From the NCBI GenBank assembly GCA_003141795.1, contig PLNO01000261.1:1-23539 (forward strand): a stretch of DNA of 23,539 bases, written 5' to 3'. Below the pieces are notes generated by a model. It worked only from the letters and a program-made list of their open reading frames with translations, was not told where the DNA came from and ran no database searches. The position numbers were made by a program, and so were the translations under genes. Below, one piece after another: positions 1 to 7,720 of the stretch. Each line of letters opens with the position of its first letter. Position 1 is the stretch's first letter. Origin of the DNA: Spirochaetaceae bacterium (GTDB lineage: Bacteria > Spirochaetota > Spirochaetia > SZUA-6 > Fen-1364).

Positions 1-127
1 CCCGGGTGACGCCGAACGCGCCCCCGTAGGGGCCGACGTCCTCGCCGAGGAGGAAGACCAGGGGGTCGCGACGCATCTCCTCGCACATCGCGTCCTTGAT
101 GGCCTGGGCGTAGGTGATTTCCGGCAT
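1..127 (-). CDS. TPP-dependent dehydrogenase E1 component, beta subunit (N-terminal part)
   Basis: The minus strand opens with ATG at 127 and reads [20 protein letters not shown], then a GEDVG motif near residue 29. This is the usual start of the beta subunit of pyruvate/acetoin/branched-chain 2-oxoacid dehydrogenase E1, which pairs with the alpha subunit and helps form the thiamine diphosphate site. An AGGAG ribosome site lies in the 14-base gap after the alpha gene, so the two are co-transcribed and probably made in equal amounts. Only 42 codons are in the window. Which 2-oxo compound (pyruvate, acetoin or another) is used cannot be decided from this fragment. The lipoyl acyltransferase partner, if present, would lie outside the window. 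Confidence 0.85.
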   Translation of the reverse strand, partial: MPEITYAQAIKDAMCEEMRRDPLVFLLGEDVGPYGGAFGVTR

Positions 128-141
128 TGGGTGCTGCTCCT

Positions 142-1098
142 TCAGGCGTACACGTCGTCCTCGACGGTGTCGAGGGACGGCTCGGGGCTGGACTCGGCGA
201 AGGCGACGGCCTTCTCGACGATGGAGACGCCCGTGGCATCCATCGCGGCGATCTCGGGAGCGGTGCACACGGCGTGCTCCTGGAGGAAGGCGGCCATTCG
301 TCGCAGCGGATCCTTCTTCTTCCACGATTCCACCTCGTCCTTCGAACGGTACCGTCCCGCGTCGCTCTTCGAGTGGCCCATGATACGGTAGGTGTTCAGG
401 ACGAGCAGGAAGGGTCCGCCGGCAGCCACGGCTGCCCGGGCCTCGCGCGTCGCCTCATAGACGGCCGTGGCGTCGTTTCCGTCCACCGATCGCCCGGGCA
501 TACCGTACGAAGCGGCCCGCACGGCGATGTCGGTGATGTTCATGCTCTTCTGCACGTGCATGGACATCCCGTACTGGTTGTTGATGCAGACGAAGAGGAC
601 GGGCAGCTTCCACACCGAGGCGAGGTTGAGCGCCTCGTGGAACGTGCCTTCGTTGGATGCCCCGTCGCCGAAGAAGTCCACGACGATCCTGTCGATCTTC
701 TGCATCACGGTGCCCAACGCCGCGCCGACGGCGATGGGTATTCCCCCTCCCACGATGCCGTTTGCGCCCAGGTTCCCCGCGGCGACCTCGGCGATGTGCA
801 TGCATCCGCCCTTGCCTTTACAGACGCCCGTGGCCTTGCCGAGGAACTCGGCCATCATGGTGTTCACCTCCATGCCCTTGGAGATGCTCTGGCCATGCCC
901 GCGGTGGGTCGCATAGATAAGATCCTCTGGCTCGATCGCGGCGCACACGCCGGCCGCCGTGGCCTCCTCTCCTACGCAGAAGTGCGCGGTGCCGTGCACC
1001 TTGCCAAGGCTGAACAGGCGCATGGCCATTTCTTCAAAAGCCCTGGTGGTTGCCATGTTCTGATACATGAGGAGAAGCTTCTCTTTGGGAATCTGCAA
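142..1098 (-). CDS. TPP-dependent pyruvate/acetoin dehydrogenase E1 component, alpha subunit
   Basis: This is a 318-residue E1 alpha subunit, close to the usual 320-330. The TPP motif is clear: GDG at about residues 144-146 and NN at 173-174 about 28 residues later ([15 protein letters not shown] ... INNQYG). The phosphorylation-loop region ([10 protein letters not shown]) and the early TTRAFEE segment also fit. It decarboxylates a 2-oxoacid, or cleaves acetoin, and passes the acyl group to a lipoyl E2. I place the start at TTG 1098 because AGGAGG (1104-1109) sits five bases upstream. The in-frame ATG at 1161 overlaps the -35 box of the promoter, so it cannot be on the message. The gene is transcribed divergently from the sugar operon, which suggests it may handle an end product of that pathway; this is inference. 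AcoA-like and PdhA-like proteins cannot be told apart here. Confidence 0.9.
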   Translation of the reverse strand: MQIPKEKLLLMYQNMATTRAFEEMAMRLFSLGKVHGTAHFCVGEEATAAGVCAAIEPEDLIYATHRGHGQSISKGMEVNTMMAEFLGKATGVCKGKGGCMHIAEVAAGNLGANGIVGGGIPIAVGAALGTVMQKIDRIVVDFFGDGASNEGTFHEALNLASVWKLPVLFVCINNQYGMSMHVQKSMNITDIAVRAASYGMPGRSVDGNDATAVYEATREARAAVAAGGPFLLVLNTYRIMGHSKSDAGRYRSKDEVESWKKKDPLRRMAAFLQEHAVCTAPEIAAMDATGVSIVEKAVAFAESSPEPSLDTVEDDVYA

Positions 1099-1114
1099 AG
1101 AACCCTCCTGACAA

Positions 1115-1160
1115 ATGACAGAAATTAAATGAAAAATAGCATATGACAGAATGCATGTCA
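1115..1160. repeat. Repeated TGACA half-sites around the E1 promoter
   Basis: The 9-mer ATGACAGAA occurs twice in direct orientation (1115-1123 and 1143-1151), on both sides of the -10 box. A third TGACA in opposite orientation (1156-1160) is part of the -35 box and forms an imperfect dyad with the second copy (arms TGACA and TGTCA, 7-base spacer). This could be a repressor or activator site, but the elements are short and AT-rich DNA here makes chance repeats likely. Confidence 0.25.
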
Positions 1161-1161
1161 A
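1133..1161 (-). promoter_or_regulatory. Sigma-70-type promoter for the E1 alpha/beta operon
   Basis: On the minus strand, TTGACA (1156-1161, perfect) is followed by a 17-base spacer and TATTTT (1133-1138, four of six matches). Transcription would start near 1126, leaving a leader of about 28 bases with AGGAGG at 1104-1109 before the TTG start at 1098. The promoter rules out the longer reading frame beginning at 1161. Confidence 0.7.
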
Positions 1162-1217
1162 CCGGGCGGGAGCTTTTCATGGCCCGTGCACTGCTCGAAC
1201 CGCTGGCGCCGAACGCT

Positions 1218-1281
1218 CAATTGTGGATTTTCGCTCGCCCGACAATTAGTCTTACCAATTGGAAAATTAATACTACAATTC
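1218..1281. promoter_or_regulatory. AT-rich divergent control region with CAATT motifs and a CCAATTGG palindrome
   Basis: CAATT appears four times (starting at 1218, 1243, 1256 and 1276). The third copy sits inside the palindrome CCAATTGG (1255-1262). The stretch is markedly more AT-rich than the surrounding genes and lies just upstream of the aminotransferase promoter. The GntR/UTRA regulator encoded second in the operon is the natural candidate to bind here. The sites do not match a GntR/HutC consensus I know, so the assignment is a guess. Confidence 0.3.
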
Positions 1282-1283
1282 TG

Positions 1284-1312
1284 TTGACAAAGCATACCAG
1301 CGGGACTACTCT
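1284..1312 (+). promoter_or_regulatory. Candidate promoter of the aminotransferase-led sugar operon
   Basis: TTGACA (1284-1289, perfect) is followed by a 17-base spacer and TACTCT (1307-1312, three of six matches). Transcription would start near 1319, about 44 bases before the ATG at 1363. The weak -10 box would fit a regulated promoter. No other convincing plus-strand promoter is visible in the gap. Confidence 0.5.
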
Positions 1313-1362
1313 GCGACACATCCGCCCAGGCGGAATCACACATCTATACGAACGGTGGGAAT

Positions 1363-2520
1363 ATGGCGAAAGAGAAAGATTTGGTGGAGAAAGCCGCCCT
1401 CTCCGATGGCGGCCACGTCATCAGCGGGGCGCAGAGCATTTTCGAAGCACCCGGGCCCGACAAGCTCAGGTTCGATCTCAACGAGAACCTGTTCGGCCCC
1501 TCGCCCAAGGTGAACGAGGCGATAAAGACCTTCGTGGATAAGGTCGGCGTGAATTGGTACAACGCATTCATGCGCAAACAGTGCGCGGGGGCCATCGCCA
1601 CGTATGCCGGCGCCAAACCGGAAAATGTGTTCGTGTGCAACGGCTCGGCCGAAATTCTCGTCCTCATTGCGGAGGTGTTCCTGCAACCGGGGGACGAGCT
1701 CCTGACCGAATACCCCACCTACCGGGTCCTGCTCAACTACGCGAAGGTTTATGGCTCAGATATCGTCAAGGTGCAGCAGGCGGAGGATTTCAGCACCGAT
1801 CATTTCACGCGCGAGTTCATCTCGAAGATCAGCCCGAAAACGAAGATCATCTACATCTGCAACCCCACGACGTTCAGCTCCCGCGTCTCCTATGACGGGA
1901 TCGTCGAGATCCTTGAAGCATCCCGCAAGGCTCCCAACCCGATCGTCGTCATCGACGAGGCCTACTGGGACAGCGCGACGCATCCCTTCAGCAACAGGAC
2001 CGTCGCCGGTCTCATCGAGAAGTACGACAACCTGATCGTGACCAGGTCGTGCTCCAAGGGGTTCGCGCTCGCGGGCTTGCGCGTCGGCTACTCTTTGAGC
2101 AGCCGCAAGATCGCGGAAAGCTTCAACAAGGTATTCTCTCCCCTGGGGGTCAGCTCCCTGGGCTACGTGGGGCTCATGGCCGCCATCAGCGACCCTGGGT
2201 ACTATGCGAAGGTCAGGCAGGAGCTGGAAGCCAGCAAGACATATCTGGCCGAAGAGCTTGTGAAGCTGGGCCTGACGGTGTTCCCCTCGTATGCGAACTT
2301 CATGCTCGCACGACTTCCCGAAGGAATCATCAATGATCACGACGGCAAGAAAGGCGTCTGGTCCCTCCTTGTGGCCGAAGGCATCTACATTCGAAACAAG
2401 AGCGTCATGTACCCCGACACCGATCTGTGTCACGACATGCTTCGCATCACGCCGGGAACCCGGGCGCAGAGCGAGCGGCTCATCGGTGTTTTGAAGAGGA
2501 TACTGAAAGAGCTCAGGTAA
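1363..2520 (+). CDS. HisC-like PLP-dependent aminotransferase (fold type I, class I/II)
   Basis: This 385-residue protein has the hallmarks of histidinol-phosphate aminotransferase relatives: DLNENLFGPSP near residues 38-48, NP at 157-158, DEAYW at 198-202, and the PLP lysine K232 in SCSKGFALAGLRVGY. Enzymes of this family move an amino group between a phosphorylated or polar amine and 2-oxoglutarate. No other his gene is nearby, and the gene heads a sugar-catabolic operon, so biosynthesis of histidine is unlikely. I infer that it deaminates, or aminates, an intermediate of the imported compound, possibly the amine freed by the PIG-L deacetylase. The ATG at 1363 has only a modest GGTGGGA upstream, at tight spacing. 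The next gene follows after 8 bases. A CobD-like decarboxylase is a less likely alternative. Confidence 0.85.
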   Translation: MAKEKDLVEKAALSDGGHVISGAQSIFEAPGPDKLRFDLNENLFGPSPKVNEAIKTFVDKVGVNWYNAFMRKQCAGAIATYAGAKPENVFVCNGSAEILVLIAEVFLQPGDELLTEYPTYRVLLNYAKVYGSDIVKVQQAEDFSTDHFTREFISKISPKTKIIYICNPTTFSSRVSYDGIVEILEASRKAPNPIVVIDEAYWDSATHPFSNRTVAGLIEKYDNLIVTRSCSKGFALAGLRVGYSLSSRKIAESFNKVFSPLGVSSLGYVGLMAAISDPGYYAKVRQELEASKTYLAEELVKLGLTVFPSYANFMLARLPEGIINDHDGKKGVWSLLVAEGIYIRNKSVMYPDTDLCHDMLRITPGTRAQSERLIGVLKRILKELR

Positions 2521-2528
2521 GGGGAGCG

Positions 2529-3245
2529 ATGTCGACTCATCAGGCCCTCAGGGAGTCCTTCATTGATTTCGTCAATGCCAACGGCTACGAAATCGGTGAC
2601 CGGCTCCCCACCGAAAACGAGCTTGCGAAAAAGCTGCGGGTGAGCCGCGTCACCCTGCGGGAGGCCATGAGGCAGCTCCGGGAGGACGGCTTCATCTATA
2701 GCCGGAGAGGGAGCGGCACCTACCTCTCGGGGCACGTGAAACAGATAGCCGGCACGCTGGACGTCAACAACGGGCTGTCGAGAACCCTCACGGCAGCCGG
2801 TTTCAAGCCGGGCGTCGCGGAATATGAGACTGAGCTTATACATGCCTCCCCGTATCTGGCTGACAAGCTCAGGGTGAAGAAGGGCTGCGGAATAGTCCTG
2901 TTGAAGCGCGTCAGGACTGCGAACGACAAACCGGTCGTGTTCTCCCTGGATCATCTGAGCCCTCGTGTTGCCACGATATTCCTTTCCATTGACGGAAAGA
3001 TCGGCTCGCTTTTCGAGATGATAGAGCAGAGCGGAATCAAGATCGGCAACAGCTTCGCGGAGCTGAGCCCGGAGAACTGCTCGAAAGAGCTGGCCCTGAA
3101 GCTGTCGTACAAGGCGGGCGGTCCCATCCTCGTGATGAAACAGGTCCTGGTGGATCAGAAGGGGTCGCCCCTCTTCTATGGTGAGGACTATTTCCGACCG
3201 GACTGTTTCGTCTTCTCGATCAACAGAAAGAGAAGCGAGACATGA
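2529..3245 (+). CDS. GntR-family transcriptional regulator with UTRA domain (HutC type)
   Basis: This is a 238-residue regulator. Residues 1-75 form the GntR winged helix-turn-helix, with RLPTENELAKKLRVSRVTLR followed by a conserved wing (SRRGSGTYLSG). Residues from about 95 to the end form the UTRA ligand-binding domain, which usually senses a sugar phosphate or other pathway intermediate. GGGGAG at 2521-2526 fixes the start at ATG 2529. A longer in-frame reading from 2427 would run back into the aminotransferase gene and is not needed. The stop overlaps the start of the sugar kinase (ATGA). As a local regulator inside the operon it probably represses the operon, and perhaps also the divergent E1 genes, until its ligand appears; this is inferred from position. 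Confidence 0.92.
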   Translation: MSTHQALRESFIDFVNANGYEIGDRLPTENELAKKLRVSRVTLREAMRQLREDGFIYSRRGSGTYLSGHVKQIAGTLDVNNGLSRTLTAAGFKPGVAEYETELIHASPYLADKLRVKKGCGIVLLKRVRTANDKPVVFSLDHLSPRVATIFLSIDGKIGSLFEMIEQSGIKIGNSFAELSPENCSKELALKLSYKAGGPILVMKQVLVDQKGSPLFYGEDYFRPDCFVFSINRKRSET

Positions 3246-4741
3246 ACGCCCTGCGCATCCTCGGCCTGGACGTCGGAACGAGCGGCTGCAAGGCCATCGT
3301 TTTCGACGGCAGGTGGAACATCATCGCCCGCTCGTACAAACCCTATGACCTCATCCGCATCGGCGAGACAGGCTACGAGCTGGAAGCGCAGACCGTCTGG
3401 GCACAAGTCCGGGAAGCGATAGCCGAGGCGCATGCCCGTGCCGGCGGGAAAACGGATGCGGTTGCCGTCTCGGCGCTCGGCGACGTGGTCATTCCCCTGG
3501 ATGTCTCCGGAACGCCGGTGAGACCCTGCATCTTGGACTTCGACCCGCGCGGGAAGGACGAAATCCATGATTTCGTCCAGGAGTTCGGTGACGAGCGGCT
3601 CTTCAGTGTCACGGGGATGCCCCCCCTCCACATCAACAGCCTGGCAAAGATCCTGTGGTTCAAGAAGAACGAGCCTCGCACTTTCCGGCAGGTGCGCAGG
3701 TGGGCCACTTTCGAAGACTACATACTGCAGAAACTTGGCGCGGGAACGTCCGCAAGCTATTCCATGGCGGCGCGGACCATGCTCTTCGACATCCATAGCA
3801 AGATCTGGTCACCCGACATCCTCGCGGCAGCCGGCGTGCGTGAGTCCGAGCTTCCGCAACCCGTGGCCTCGGGGAAGGTGATCGCGCGGCTCGAAGGCGG
3901 TGTGGCGGAGGATCTCGGTTTCTCGGCCGGGGCGGCGGCCTGTAGCGGGGGGCACGACATGGTCTGCGCGGCCATAGGCGCGGGGCTCGACGTGGATGAC
4001 CACCGAACCGCCCTGGACATCATGGGGACCATGGAGGCGGTCATCGTCCTGACCAGGAAGCCGAATCTGGAAAAGGCGATGCTGGACAATCTGTACCCCT
4101 GCTACCCGGCCTGGAACGAATACATATCGCTGAGCCTGAGTCTCACTTCCGGAAGCGTCCTTGACTGGTACCGGAATCTCTTCCCGGGTTCGAGCGGGGT
4201 TCGTGAAAGCGACATCTACCGCGAGCTGCTCAAGGATGTCGACAGTGGAAAACCGGGGGATCTGGTGCTCGTTCCCCATTTCTCGGGGGTATGCAACCCC
4301 GTCTTCAATCCGGATGCCAGGGGATTTCTCTACGGCTTGTCCCTGAACACGAGCCCGGGCGATCTCGCGCAGGGTATCCTGGAGGGGCTGTGCTACGACC
4401 TGAACTCCCACGTGCGGGGCTTCCGCGCGGCAGGCATCCCCATAGAAAAGCTGAAAATCGTCGGAGGGGGATCGCAATCGGACGCGTGGCTGCAGCTCAA
4501 GGCGAACATCACCGGCCTGGAGATGACCCGCTCGGACGTCCATGACGCTTCCGCCATGGGGGCCGCAGCGCTCTGCGGAGCGGCCGTCGGCCTCATCGAC
4601 GATCCCTATAAGGCGTCGGGTCTGATGGGGCTGAAAGAGACACGGTTCCTTCCCGAGCCAGGGGCCGCGCACCGCTTCGAGAAGAAGTTTCTGAGATACC
4701 TCTCACTGAGGGACAGCGTAGGCGTTTTCGAGTCGAACTGA
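3242..4741 (+). CDS. FGGY-family carbohydrate kinase (uncharacterised, xylulokinase-like)
   Basis: At 499 residues the length is normal for FGGY kinases. The N-terminal phosphate-binding loop GLDVGTSGCKAIVFD carries D10, and the catalytic base is probably D239 in SGGHDM. The C-terminal ATP-site segment (VGGGSQSDAWLQLKANITG) is complete. These enzymes phosphorylate ketoses, polyols or sugar acids with ATP. The GGHD version of the catalytic motif is common in uncharacterised COG1070 members rather than in true xylulokinases, so the substrate is open. The gene overlaps the regulator by four bases and is followed after 16 bases by the deacetylase, so expression is coupled. Its product probably traps the processed substrate inside the cell before further breakdown. 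Confidence 0.9.
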   Translation: MNALRILGLDVGTSGCKAIVFDGRWNIIARSYKPYDLIRIGETGYELEAQTVWAQVREAIAEAHARAGGKTDAVAVSALGDVVIPLDVSGTPVRPCILDFDPRGKDEIHDFVQEFGDERLFSVTGMPPLHINSLAKILWFKKNEPRTFRQVRRWATFEDYILQKLGAGTSASYSMAARTMLFDIHSKIWSPDILAAAGVRESELPQPVASGKVIARLEGGVAEDLGFSAGAAACSGGHDMVCAAIGAGLDVDDHRTALDIMGTMEAVIVLTRKPNLEKAMLDNLYPCYPAWNEYISLSLSLTSGSVLDWYRNLFPGSSGVRESDIYRELLKDVDSGKPGDLVLVPHFSGVCNPVFNPDARGFLYGLSLNTSPGDLAQGILEGLCYDLNSHVRGFRAAGIPIEKLKIVGGGSQSDAWLQLKANITGLEMTRSDVHDASAMGAAALCGAAVGLIDDPYKASGLMGLKETRFLPEPGAAHRFEKKFLRYLSLRDSVGVFESN

Positions 4742-4757
4742 ACGACAGGAGGAGACC

Positions 4758-5477
4758 ATGAGAGTCCTGGCCATTGGAGCGCATCCGGACGACATCGAGT
4801 TCCAGATCGCCGGCACCCTGGCGAAGTACGCGAAGAGGGGTGACGAGGTGTACATGGCCGTTGCAACCAACGGCAATATCGGGTCCTACCGGATGAGCAA
4901 GAAGGAAATCGCCGAGGTGCGTCACGCCGAAGCGCAGAAGTCCGCCGACGTGATCGGCGCTCATCTCATCTGGATGGGGTTCGACGACGAGTTCCTGTTC
5001 GACAATGAGAAGAGCCGGCTCACGTTCATCGATGCCTTCAGGGTCGCGAAGCCCGACGTCGTCTTTTCCCACGTGCCGTCCGGGGACTACAACCCGGATC
5101 ATAACATGACGGGATACCTCGCCTTCATTGCGCGCATCAATGCAACGATCAAGCTCATCGAAACGGAGCATCCTCCCATGCCGAAAGTGCCGGCCCTGTT
5201 TCACTGGCCCGCCCTCGGACTGGCGAAATACATACCGGAGTACTACATCGACGTGACGGATACCTATGAAACCAAGAAGAAGATGTGGTTCTGCCACGAC
5301 AGCCAGCAGGGGGACTGGTGCAAGGACGCTTTCGGCGTGTCCTACAACGACATGCTGGAATCGGAGCTGAAGATCGCCGCGACCCAGGCGGGTACCCCCG
5401 GCTGCGACTACGCGGAATGCCTGCAGCTGTGCAAGAGCTGGCCGGCGATCGCCGGCGCCTACAAGCTGCTTCCGTAG
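4758..5477 (+). CDS. PIG-L / LmbE-family N-deacetylase
   Basis: This 239-residue protein starts with MRVLAIGAHPDDIEFQIAG, the zinc-site motif of the PIG-L family (H9, D11, D12). A second motif, HVPSGDYNPDH, gives D110 and H115, completing the likely metal site. Relatives remove N-acyl groups from glucosamine-type sugars, for example GlcNAc-inositol (MshB), GlcNAc-PI and bacillithiol precursors. AGGAGG precedes the ATG by a good distance. Sitting between a sugar kinase and an epimerase in a transport operon, it is best explained as a catabolic deacetylase acting on an imported N-acyl amino sugar or aminocyclitol. That function is inference. It is the strongest clue to what the operon consumes. 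It lacks a signal peptide, so it acts in the cytoplasm. Confidence 0.88.
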   Translation: MRVLAIGAHPDDIEFQIAGTLAKYAKRGDEVYMAVATNGNIGSYRMSKKEIAEVRHAEAQKSADVIGAHLIWMGFDDEFLFDNEKSRLTFIDAFRVAKPDVVFSHVPSGDYNPDHNMTGYLAFIARINATIKLIETEHPPMPKVPALFHWPALGLAKYIPEYYIDVTDTYETKKKMWFCHDSQQGDWCKDAFGVSYNDMLESELKIAATQAGTPGCDYAECLQLCKSWPAIAGAYKLLP

Positions 5478-5491
5478 CACGCGGGCTCACC

Positions 5492-6361
5492 ATGAGAATC
5501 GGCATACATCAGCACGTCTTCACGAAGAAGCTGTCCGCGGACAATCTCGACCTCATGAACGTCCTGCGGGGCTACGGGTTCGATTCCATGGACGTCAATG
5601 TGCGCGCTCTGGATCTGCCCACCGCGAGGCTCATCCGGAAAAGGGCGGAGGAGCTCGGCCTCCGCCTCATGGGGGGCGGCTCGCTGCCGGTGGACAAGGA
5701 GCTCCTGTCGAGCGAACCCGAGAAGCGGCGGGAAGCGATCGACTACATGAAGGAGCTGGTAAGGCGGGTGCACGAGCTGGGCTCCACGTTCTACGGCGGC
5801 ATCATCTACGCCCCGTTCAGCAAGCGCACCGGAAAAGCGCCGACCCGGGAAGAGTTCGAGCGCTCGGCCGAGGGGCTGCGCGAGGTCGCCCGCTATGCCC
5901 AGGGCTTCGGGATCCTGATGGGGCTCGAGCCGGCCAACCGGTATGAAACCTACATGATCAACACGATCGCGGACGGACTGCGGCTGGCCGATACGATCGG
6001 TGAAAAGAACGTGGGGATCCTCTTCGATACGTTTCACTGTTCTATTGAAGAAAAGAGCATGTACGAGGCGCTCACCGCGGCGGGAAAAAGGCTGTATCAC
6101 GTCCACGTGTCCGCGAACGATCGCGGCATCCCGGGAACGGGCCAGATCCGCTGGGACGAGGTCTTCCAGGGCATCAAGGACGTCGGGTATGACGGCGCGA
6201 TCTCCATCGAGGGGTTCGTCGACGCGTCGGCCGATGTCGCCGCGGGTGCATGCATCTGGCGGAAGTTCGCATCCAGTCCGGAGGAGATGGCGGTACAGGG
6301 ATTCAGCTTCATCCGTTCAATGCTGGAGAAGTACGGGATGAACGAAAGGGGGGGGCGATGA
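5492..6361 (+). CDS. Sugar-phosphate isomerase/epimerase, D-tagatose 3-epimerase-like TIM barrel
   Basis: This is a 289-residue TIM-barrel protein of the AP-endonuclease-2 superfamily. Metal ligands are visible as E146 (GLEPANRYE), D179 (FDTFH), H205 (HVHVSANDRGIPGTG) and E240 (SIEGF), with H182 and R211 as substrate contacts. From memory, the equivalents in Pseudomonas cichorii D-tagatose 3-epimerase are E152, D185, H211, E246, H188 and R217, a constant shift of six, so the active site is intact. Such enzymes epimerise free ketoses at C3 or isomerise related sugars. The start at ATG 5492 follows the deacetylase by 14 bases; an upstream open reading frame is only read-through of another frame. 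The end overlaps the SDR gene (ATGA). The natural substrate cannot be named. Confidence 0.88.
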   Translation: MRIGIHQHVFTKKLSADNLDLMNVLRGYGFDSMDVNVRALDLPTARLIRKRAEELGLRLMGGGSLPVDKELLSSEPEKRREAIDYMKELVRRVHELGSTFYGGIIYAPFSKRTGKAPTREEFERSAEGLREVARYAQGFGILMGLEPANRYETYMINTIADGLRLADTIGEKNVGILFDTFHCSIEEKSMYEALTAAGKRLYHVHVSANDRGIPGTGQIRWDEVFQGIKDVGYDGAISIEGFVDASADVAAGACIWRKFASSPEEMAVQGFSFIRSMLEKYGMNERGGR

Positions 6362-7197
6362 TCCCTAAGGAGTTCGGCGTCGAAGGAAAGACGGCCATCG
6401 TGACGGGCGCTGGAGGCGGCATCGGCACGGCCATCGCGACGGTTCTCGCGGAGGCGGGCGCGGACGTGGCGGTGCTCGACATTGCCCTTGCCAAGGCCGA
6501 GGAGACCGCTCATGCGATCGAGAAGCTGGGACGCAGGGCCCTTCCCCTCAAGGTGGACGTTTCGAGCGACGAGCAGGTGCATGCCACCGTGGAGAAGGTC
6601 GTCTCCCACTTCGGCACGGTGGACATCCTGTGCAGCAATGCCGGCATCTTCCTCACCAAGCCGGTCGCGGTCGCCCCGGGCGGGGACGGCACGATCGCCA
6701 ACCGGGAGCTCGCCGGGGAGAACGCGGAAACCCCGCTCGAGCTGGCGGATTGGCAGAGGGTGCTCGGCATCAACCTGAACGCCGCCTTCTACTTTGCCCG
6801 TGCGGTCGGCCCCCACATGATGCGGCAGAAGAAAGGAAAGGTCGTATTCACCAGCTCCACGGCCGGCGACGAGGGCCAGAGCACCCTGGCCGCCTACTGC
6901 GTGAGCAAGGGAGGGCTGAACTCGCTGACCCGCGTTCTCTGCTCGGAGTGGGGCCCTTACAACATCACGGTGAACGCGATCGCCCCGGGCATGGTGCGCA
7001 CCGACATGATCAAACAGTTCGAGGCCGATCCGTCGGTCATCAATCATTCCATCAGCCTCGTTCCGCTCGGGAGGCTCGGCACTCCGCGCGAGGTGGCGCT
7101 CCTCGTCCTCTTCCTTTCATCCGATGCCTCGAGCTATCTCTCGGGGCAGGTATTCACTATCGACGGCGGGGCCAGGGGCAGAGGGACCGGCATATGA
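6358..7197 (+). CDS. Short-chain dehydrogenase/reductase (SDR) with an insertion
   Basis: This is a 279-residue classical SDR. It has the dinucleotide motif TGAGGGIG (residues 17-24), D41 at the end of the second strand suggesting NAD(H) preference, NAGI at 94-97, a serine at 166/167 and the catalytic pair Y180 and K184 (YCVSK). The C-terminal GQVFTIDGG is typical. Compared with common family members there are about 20 extra residues, roughly 101-128, Gly/Ala/Glu-rich, between the NAG strand and the helix starting DWQRVL, near the substrate side. The gene is coupled by ATGA overlaps to both neighbours. It probably oxidises a hydroxyl of the sugar or polyol intermediate. Confidence 0.92.
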   Translation: MIPKEFGVEGKTAIVTGAGGGIGTAIATVLAEAGADVAVLDIALAKAEETAHAIEKLGRRALPLKVDVSSDEQVHATVEKVVSHFGTVDILCSNAGIFLTKPVAVAPGGDGTIANRELAGENAETPLELADWQRVLGINLNAAFYFARAVGPHMMRQKKGKVVFTSSTAGDEGQSTLAAYCVSKGGLNSLTRVLCSEWGPYNITVNAIAPGMVRTDMIKQFEADPSVINHSISLVPLGRLGTPREVALLVLFLSSDASSYLSGQVFTIDGGARGRGTGI

Positions 7198-7694
7198 GGA
7201 GCATGAAGCTGCTCCCCCTGACGGACCCGAGCTTCAGGATGGTAGGAGCCTGCCACGACATGTTTCACCCCGAGGGGGAGAAGCTTGGCGACAATCCCGT
7301 CGAGTTCTTCAGGGATATGCTCCCGTTGAAGCTGGGCAAGGACACGACGGCCTCTTTTTCCCTGTGCCGTGCCCAAGCTCGGGAACCTTTCGTCGATGCC
7401 GTCGAATACCACACTTTCACCGAGGAGGCGATTGTCCCCCTCGACGCTGACATCGCCATGGCATTCGCACCCGCCACTGCCACCGGCACTGTGCCGCGCG
7501 AAAAGATGAACGCGTACCGTATCCCCCGCGGGACCATGATCGTGCTGAAGACGGGTGCATGGCACAGCGGTCCCTACGTCATCGGGAAGGGGCCCGCGCA
7601 TATTCTCGTTGCATTGCCCGAGCGGACCTACGCGAACGATTGCATCGTGAAGGTGCTGAGCGACGCCGAGAGGCTCTCGATCACGGGACTATGA
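7194..7694 (+). CDS. Cupin-fold / ureidoglycolate-lyase-like protein of unknown role
   Basis: This is a 166-residue protein with no signal peptide or membrane segment. The pattern VEYHTFTEEAIVPLDAD, a later proline-rich turn, then GTMIVLKTGAWHSGPYVI, resembles the RmlC-like cupin core of ureidoglycolate lyase (AllA) relatives, where the first histidine/glutamate group and the late histidine line the barrel. No purine-degradation gene is nearby, so the AllA reaction is unlikely. Such cupins in sugar operons may act as isomerases or lyases. It overlaps the SDR stop (ATGA); an alternative ATG lies at 7203. The family match is from motif memory only, and the function is unknown. Confidence 0.7.
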   Translation: MRSMKLLPLTDPSFRMVGACHDMFHPEGEKLGDNPVEFFRDMLPLKLGKDTTASFSLCRAQAREPFVDAVEYHTFTEEAIVPLDADIAMAFAPATATGTVPREKMNAYRIPRGTMIVLKTGAWHSGPYVIGKGPAHILVALPERTYANDCIVKVLSDAERLSITGL

Positions 7695-7720
7695 CCCATG
7701 CCGAAGGCAAGGAGACCCTG

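Noticed and set aside
2427..2528. A longer start for the GntR regulator.
   Set aside because: It lies within the aminotransferase coding region and has no ribosome site; GGGGAG precedes ATG 2529.
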